The notes beneath the pieces are model-generated. The model was not told the origin of the DNA and ran no database searches. It saw only the letters and a list, made by a program, of their open reading frames with translations. From an uncultured Clostridia bacterium (GTDB lineage Bacteria; Bacillota; Clostridia; Oscillospirales; Acutalibacteraceae), in the NCBI GenBank assembly GCA_947631855.1, contig CANRMX010000004.1, positions 47,415-111,414 of the forward strand: 64,000 bases of DNA, written 5' to 3'. Position 1 is the first letter of the stretch, and the number at the start of each line of letters is the position of its first letter. This document shows, in pieces, positions 60,859 to 64,000 of this stretch. Position numbers and translations under genes: made by a program.

Positions 60859-61040
60859 TCCACAGCGCCGAACTGAAAGCCCTGCTGGTCACGCCCCGGG
60901 AAGATCTCGTGGATGTGGAGAAGTGCCGGCCCGCCGCCAGAAAGCTGGCGTGGGAGCGGCTGGGGGAGGAGATCACCCTGTGCGGCAAGTGCATCGAGGT
61001 GTGCCCCTACGCCCGGCGGTATCTGGAGAATTGCGAATAA
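60855..61040 (+). CDS. 61-residue protein with single CxxCxxxCP iron-sulfur motif
   Basis: ATG at 60855 lies in the leuS stop (ATGA), which supports coupled translation. The 61 residues are helical ([28 protein letters not shown]) up to a C-terminal [18 protein letters not shown]: four cysteines spaced like half a bacterial ferredoxin or the Fe-S tail of epoxyqueuosine reductase QueG. It might be a genuine mini-ferredoxin or the remnant of a longer enzyme. A strong terminator follows. No name recognised. Confidence 0.6.
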   Translation: MIHSAELKALLVTPREDLVDVEKCRPAARKLAWERLGEEITLCGKCIEVCPYARRYLENCE

Positions 61041-61042
61041 GG

Positions 61043-61080
61043 AAAAGCCCTCCGCCTGTGCAAGGCCGGAGGGCTTTTTT
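61043..61080 (+). terminator. Terminator ending the long housekeeping operon
   Basis: AAAAGCCCTCCG (61043-61054) pairs with CGGAGGGCTTTT (61067-61078), T6 follows. The minus-strand HAD gene ends right next to it, so it may act in both directions. Confidence 0.85.
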
Positions 61081-61781
61081 CATGCGCCGAGAAGTGCCAG
61101 AATTTCCGCGTAGCTTGCCGCCGTGTAGGTGGGCTGGGCGGCGTGGGGAGGCGGGACGGAGAGCGCCGGGCGGTACCAGAGACTGTCCAGTCCCGCGTTG
61201 TTTGCGCCCTGGATGTCGGAGGTCAGGGAGTCGCCGATCGCCAGCGCGCGCTCCTTGTCAAAACCGGGGATGTGATCAAAGACGTAGGCAAAATAGGCCG
61301 GATCGGGCTTGCCCACGCCCACGGCTTCGCTGATGAAATACCCCTTCACCAGCGGCAGCACGCCGGAATTGCGGATGCGGGTGCGGGCGGTGACGGCGTT
61401 GCCGTTGGTGATGATGTAGACCGCATACCGCTTGCCCAGCCTTTCCAGCAGGGAAAGCGCCCCGGGATAGGGCGTGCCGCCCTTGGCAAGGGCCTCAAAG
61501 TAGCGGTCGTTGATGCTGGCCGGGTCGCCGGAGAGGCCGGATTGGGCGAGAAAATCCACAAAACGGTTTACATAAAGTTCCGGCTTCGTACATTCCTGCC
61601 GCTCGAACTTCTCCCACCAGCGGTTGTTGCAGGCTTCATACAGGCGATGGAGCGCCGGATCGTAGGGCCGCTGGGACGCGAAGCACTGGGCGTAGAGGCT
61701 GATGAACGCGGTTTCCATGTCCGCCTCAAAATCCAGCAGGGTGTAGTCCAGGTCCATCAGCAAAAAGGTGTAGTTTTTCAT
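61080..61781 (-). CDS. YjjG-type HAD-superfamily nucleotidase/phosphatase
   Basis: A 233-residue HAD hydrolase of the YjjG (noncanonical pyrimidine nucleotidase) kind. DxD motif MDLDYTLLDFEAD (about 9-21), motif II YIITNGNAV (about 121), motif III lysine GVGKPDPAYF (about 152) and motif IV AIGDSLTSDIQGA (about 177). ATG 61781 follows GGAGGGAG; the longer frame lacks a site. Own promoter. Confidence 0.88.
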   Translation of the reverse strand: MKNYTFLLMDLDYTLLDFEADMETAFISLYAQCFASQRPYDPALHRLYEACNNRWWEKFERQECTKPELYVNRFVDFLAQSGLSGDPASINDRYFEALAKGGTPYPGALSLLERLGKRYAVYIITNGNAVTARTRIRNSGVLPLVKGYFISEAVGVGKPDPAYFAYVFDHIPGFDKERALAIGDSLTSDIQGANNAGLDSLWYRPALSVPPPHAAQPTYTAASYAEILALLGA

Positions 61782-61827
61782 GGCTCCCTCCGTCATGTCC
61801 ACCGCCGCCGCGGCATAAATTTTGACT

Positions 61828-61856
61828 AGGATACACCAAAAACAGACTTGTGTCAA
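61828..61856 (-). promoter_or_regulatory. Promoter of the HAD gene
   Basis: Minus-strand TTGACA (61851-61856), 17 bases, TATCCT (61828-61833), 47 bases before the HAD start and overlapping the region just before the divergent gene. Confidence 0.75.
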
Positions 61857-61870
61857 GAGCGGAGCGGCGT

Positions 61871-63127
61871 ATGAAGCGTTTTAATTTTCGGAAATATTCC
61901 TACCTCGTCCTGTGGCTGGCCCTGATCCTGACGGTGGGCACGGTGTGGATGTTTGGCGGGCGGGCGCTGCCGCCGGCAGAAGCCGTGGAGAGCGCGCCAT
62001 CCTCCGGGCCGCCGGATTTTCTGGCCGCCACCGCCGCGCCCGAAGCAGTGGAGACGGCCGCCGGGGAGGAGCTCCGGGGCGTGTGGGTGCCCTATATGTC
62101 CCTCGTGACGGAGGATCACACCCAGGCGGCCTTTGAGGAAAATTTCAAGGCCCTCGCCGACGGGGCCAAGGCGAAGGGGATCAACGCGCTGTTCGTCCAC
62201 GTGCGGCCTTTTGGGGATTCGCTCTACCCCTCCGCGTACTTTCCCTGGTCCCACATCCTCACCGGCGCCCAGGGGCAGGACCCGGGGTTTGACCCGCTGG
62301 CCTTCATGGTTTCGTACACCCACGGGCTGGGGATGCGCTTCCACGCCTGGCTGAACCCCCTGCGCATTCGCAGCAGTCAGACGCCTGCGGCGCTGGCCCC
62401 GGACAATCCCTACGAAACCTTGTCCACCGAGTATCCCGGGTATTTTCTGGAGACAGGGGAGGGGATCTACCTGAACCCGGCCTATCCCTATGTGCGCACG
62501 TTGATCGCCAAGGGCGCGCAGGAGATCGTGGAAAACTACGACGTGGACGGCGTGCACTTTGACGACTATTTCTATCCCGCCGGGGACGATTCCATGGATG
62601 CGGAAGCCTACGCCGCCTATGCCCAGTCGGTGGAGACGCCCCTGCCGCTCCTCGAATGGCGCAGGGCGAACATCAGCGCCATGGTGCAGGAGGTGTACGC
62701 CGCGGTGAAGGCTGCGGACAGCGGGGTGGTGTTCGGCATCGCCCCGCAGGGGAATATCGGCAACGACCTGGCCATGGGCGCGGACGTGGAGGCGTGGTGC
62801 GCCGTGGGTGGGTACATTGACTACATCTGCCCGCAGCTGTATTACAGCTTTGAGAATCCCGCCCTGGGCTTTACGGAGGCCCTGTCCCAATGGACGGCCC
62901 TGCCCCGGCATCCCGATCTGAAGCTCTACGCCGGGCTGGCGCTGTACAAGGCCGGCACCGATGCGGACAGCGGCACCTGGGGGCTTTCCGACGACACCAT
63001 CGCCCGGCAGATCGAGGCGGCCCGGGCGGTGGAATGCGCGGGGGTGGTGCTCTATTCCTCGGACTATCTGAACGGCGAACAGACCGCGGCGGAGATGGCC
63101 AACGCCGCCGTGCTTTTGTCGCCGTGA
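61871..63127 (+). CDS. Family-10-like glycosyl hydrolase (GHL10/DUF187), membrane-anchored
   Basis: A 418-residue protein. An N-terminal helix (about 11-30, YLVLWLALILTVGTVWMF) anchors or exports it; a Pro/Ala spacer follows. The catalytic barrel starts ELRGVWVPYMSLV (about 70) and has INALFVHVRPFGDSLYPS (about 103), MRFHAWLNPLRI (about 157), VDGVHFDDYFYP (about 227) and IDYICPQLYYSF (about 316), typical of GHL10/YngK enzymes. It may cleave cell-wall or exported polysaccharides. ATG 61871 with GGAG 6 bases upstream. Confidence 0.88.
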   Translation: MKRFNFRKYSYLVLWLALILTVGTVWMFGGRALPPAEAVESAPSSGPPDFLAATAAPEAVETAAGEELRGVWVPYMSLVTEDHTQAAFEENFKALADGAKAKGINALFVHVRPFGDSLYPSAYFPWSHILTGAQGQDPGFDPLAFMVSYTHGLGMRFHAWLNPLRIRSSQTPAALAPDNPYETLSTEYPGYFLETGEGIYLNPAYPYVRTLIAKGAQEIVENYDVDGVHFDDYFYPAGDDSMDAEAYAAYAQSVETPLPLLEWRRANISAMVQEVYAAVKAADSGVVFGIAPQGNIGNDLAMGADVEAWCAVGGYIDYICPQLYYSFENPALGFTEALSQWTALPRHPDLKLYAGLALYKAGTDADSGTWGLSDDTIARQIEAARAVECAGVVLYSSDYLNGEQTAAEMANAAVLLSP

Positions 63128-63145
63128 GGGCAGGCGTTTGCGGTG

Positions 63146-63174
63146 TTGTGTTTTTCGCACGTTTGTGCTATACT
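63146..63174 (+). promoter_or_regulatory. Promoter of the SLOG gene
   Basis: TTGTGT (63146-63151), 17 bases, TATACT (63169-63174) with extended TGC, 28 bases before the start codon. Confidence 0.7.
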
Positions 63175-63202
63175 GGTGCAAGATCGTGACGGAGATGAAC
63201 CT

Positions 63203-63760
63203 ATGAAGCTGATTCGCGAGAAAACCTGCTGCTTTACCGGACATCGGGTGATCCCTAAAGAGGAACTGCTGCCCCTGCGGATGCGCCTGCGCCGGGAGAT
63301 CCGCCGGCTCCATGAGGAGCGGGGGATCGAGATCTTTCTGGCGGGAGGCGCGCTGGGCTTCGATACGCTGGCGGCCCAGGAGGTGCTGCTGGCCCGGGAC
63401 ATGGGCGTGGAGCCCATCTACCTGGTGCTGGTGCTGCCCTGTCTGGAGCAGGCTGCCAACTGGCCCCTGAAGGACGCCCGGCTGTACGAAGAACTGATCA
63501 CCCGGGCGGACGAGGTGATCTACACCGGCGACCTGTACACCGAAGGCTGCATGCACGTGCGCAACCGGTATGTGGTGGACCACAGCGCCCTCTGTCTGGC
63601 GTATTGCAAAAACGACCGGCGGGGCGGCACCGCCTACACCGTGCACTACGCCGAGCGGCAGGGGCTGGAGATCATCAATCTGGCCGAAGGACAGAAGGAA
63701 GGGGACAAGCCCAATGGGACGGCAGCAGACCAAATGTCATGGGGCCGAGGGCCGCTTTGA
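63203..63760 (+). CDS. SLOG family (DUF1273-like) protein
   Basis: A 185-residue Rossmann-like SLOG protein. KTCCFTGHRVIPKEE (about 7-21), EIFLAGGALGFDTLAAQ (about 47-63; the nucleotide-sensing GG motif), and MHVRNRYVVDHSALCLAY (about 117) identify it. SLOG proteins are thought to bind nucleotides or derivatives. The last 25 residues overlap the next gene in another frame and have unusual composition, so the C-terminus may be a non-conserved tail. GGAG precedes the ATG. Confidence 0.88.
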   Translation: MKLIREKTCCFTGHRVIPKEELLPLRMRLRREIRRLHEERGIEIFLAGGALGFDTLAAQEVLLARDMGVEPIYLVLVLPCLEQAANWPLKDARLYEELITRADEVIYTGDLYTEGCMHVRNRYVVDHSALCLAYCKNDRRGGTAYTVHYAERQGLEIINLAEGQKEGDKPNGTAADQMSWGRGPL

Positions 63761-64000
63761 GGCTGTGGCGGAATTTATCTACGGGCGCTTCGGGCGAAGC
63801 ATCCGCTATATCGCCGACGTGGCCGGCGGGCAGGGGATGCTCTCCCGCGTCCTGACGAAGAAGTATAATTATCAGTGCGAAGTCATCGACCCCAGGAGCT
63901 TCGTGCTGAAAGGCGTGGCCAACCGGCAGACCGAATACACCGCCGACATGGCCGGGTACTACGACCTGGTGGTGGGGCTGCATCCCGACGAGGCCACCCG
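63714..64000 (+). CDS. Putative SAM-dependent methyltransferase-like protein (3' partial)
   Basis: ATG at 63714 lies inside the SLOG gene (47-base overlap) with AGAAGGAAGGGG upstream; the frame runs open to the window end (95 codons). The protein begins GRQQTKCHGAEGRFEAVAEF and has YIADVAGGQGMLSRVLTKKY (motif I of class I methyltransferases, Gly-rich loop about 36-47), CEVIDPRS as a possible acidic strand end and YYDLVVGLHPDEAT, where motif IV lies. The rest is beyond the window; substrate unknown. Confidence 0.7.
   Translation, partial: MGRQQTKCHGAEGRFEAVAEFIYGRFGRSIRYIADVAGGQGMLSRVLTKKYNYQCEVIDPRSFVLKGVANRQTEYTADMAGYYDLVVGLHPDEAT

Overview
This GC-rich window, read at both ends through incomplete genes, looks like a chromosomal segment of an endospore-forming, anaerobic gut-type Firmicute, most likely a high-GC Clostridia/Oscillospirales relative. 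Supporting evidence: a spoIIR gene, AddAB instead of RecBCD, MurT/GatD-type proteins, the TrmFO/TopA/DprA and rnc-smc-ftsY gene orders, an infC-rpmI-rplT operon with an attenuated leader, and many Firmicute-type TTGACA-17-TATAAT promoters. No rRNA, tRNA, CRISPR, transposase or phage gene was recognised. Organism assignment is inference from gene content only.

Layout. 1-7000: end of a polyamine-type substrate-binding protein, then a minus-strand series holding threonine catabolism (tdh, kbl), a histidine phosphatase, dtd, a truncated VOC protein, a GNAT-like acyltransferase, two tiny membrane proteins and an ECF-transporter S component behind a structured attenuator leader. 7300-9911: DUF1349 protein, a small unknown and a MATE exporter. 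9912-30150: an accessory-looking half with long repeat-rich intergenic regions, carbohydrate-active and secreted proteins (GH130, a GH101/GH129-like hydrolase coupled to a sialate O-acetylesterase, SH3 lipoprotein, dockerin-bearing protein), murT with a gatD-like gene lacking catalytic residues, a sugar isomerase, an Fe-S aldo/keto reductase, a type I toxin-antitoxin-like locus and RidA. 30157-34553: GH2 enzyme and a Tet(M)/EF-G-like GTPase fused to a YacP/Rae1-like NYN nuclease. 34643-42264: spoIIR divergent from addBA. 42278-61040: dense housekeeping operons (infC-rpmI-rplT, trmH-dprA-topA-trmFO-plsX-rnc-smc-ftsY-rdgB-yhbY-nadD-yqeK-rsfS-leuS), many with 4-base ATGA/TTGA overlaps. 61080-64000: HAD phosphatase, family-10-like glycosyl hydrolase, SLOG/DUF1273 protein and the start of a methyltransferase-like protein.

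Most striking is a repeated cassette (10234-11180 and 21159-21637): a consensus promoter, a roughly 150-220 nt RNA folding into a long stem whose sequence differs between copies while pairing is kept, an intrinsic terminator, and immediately behind it a 68-residue HipB-like HTH gene (two substitutions between the two gene copies). Two further RNA-only copies lie in tandem upstream of the first gene. The RNA does not match any class I recognise. Other regulatory finds are a type I toxin locus whose ORF begins with AUA instead of AUG, three different tandem-repeat arrays (119, 66 and 161 bp) each just upstream of a gene, and a dispersed family of palindromic intergenic elements.
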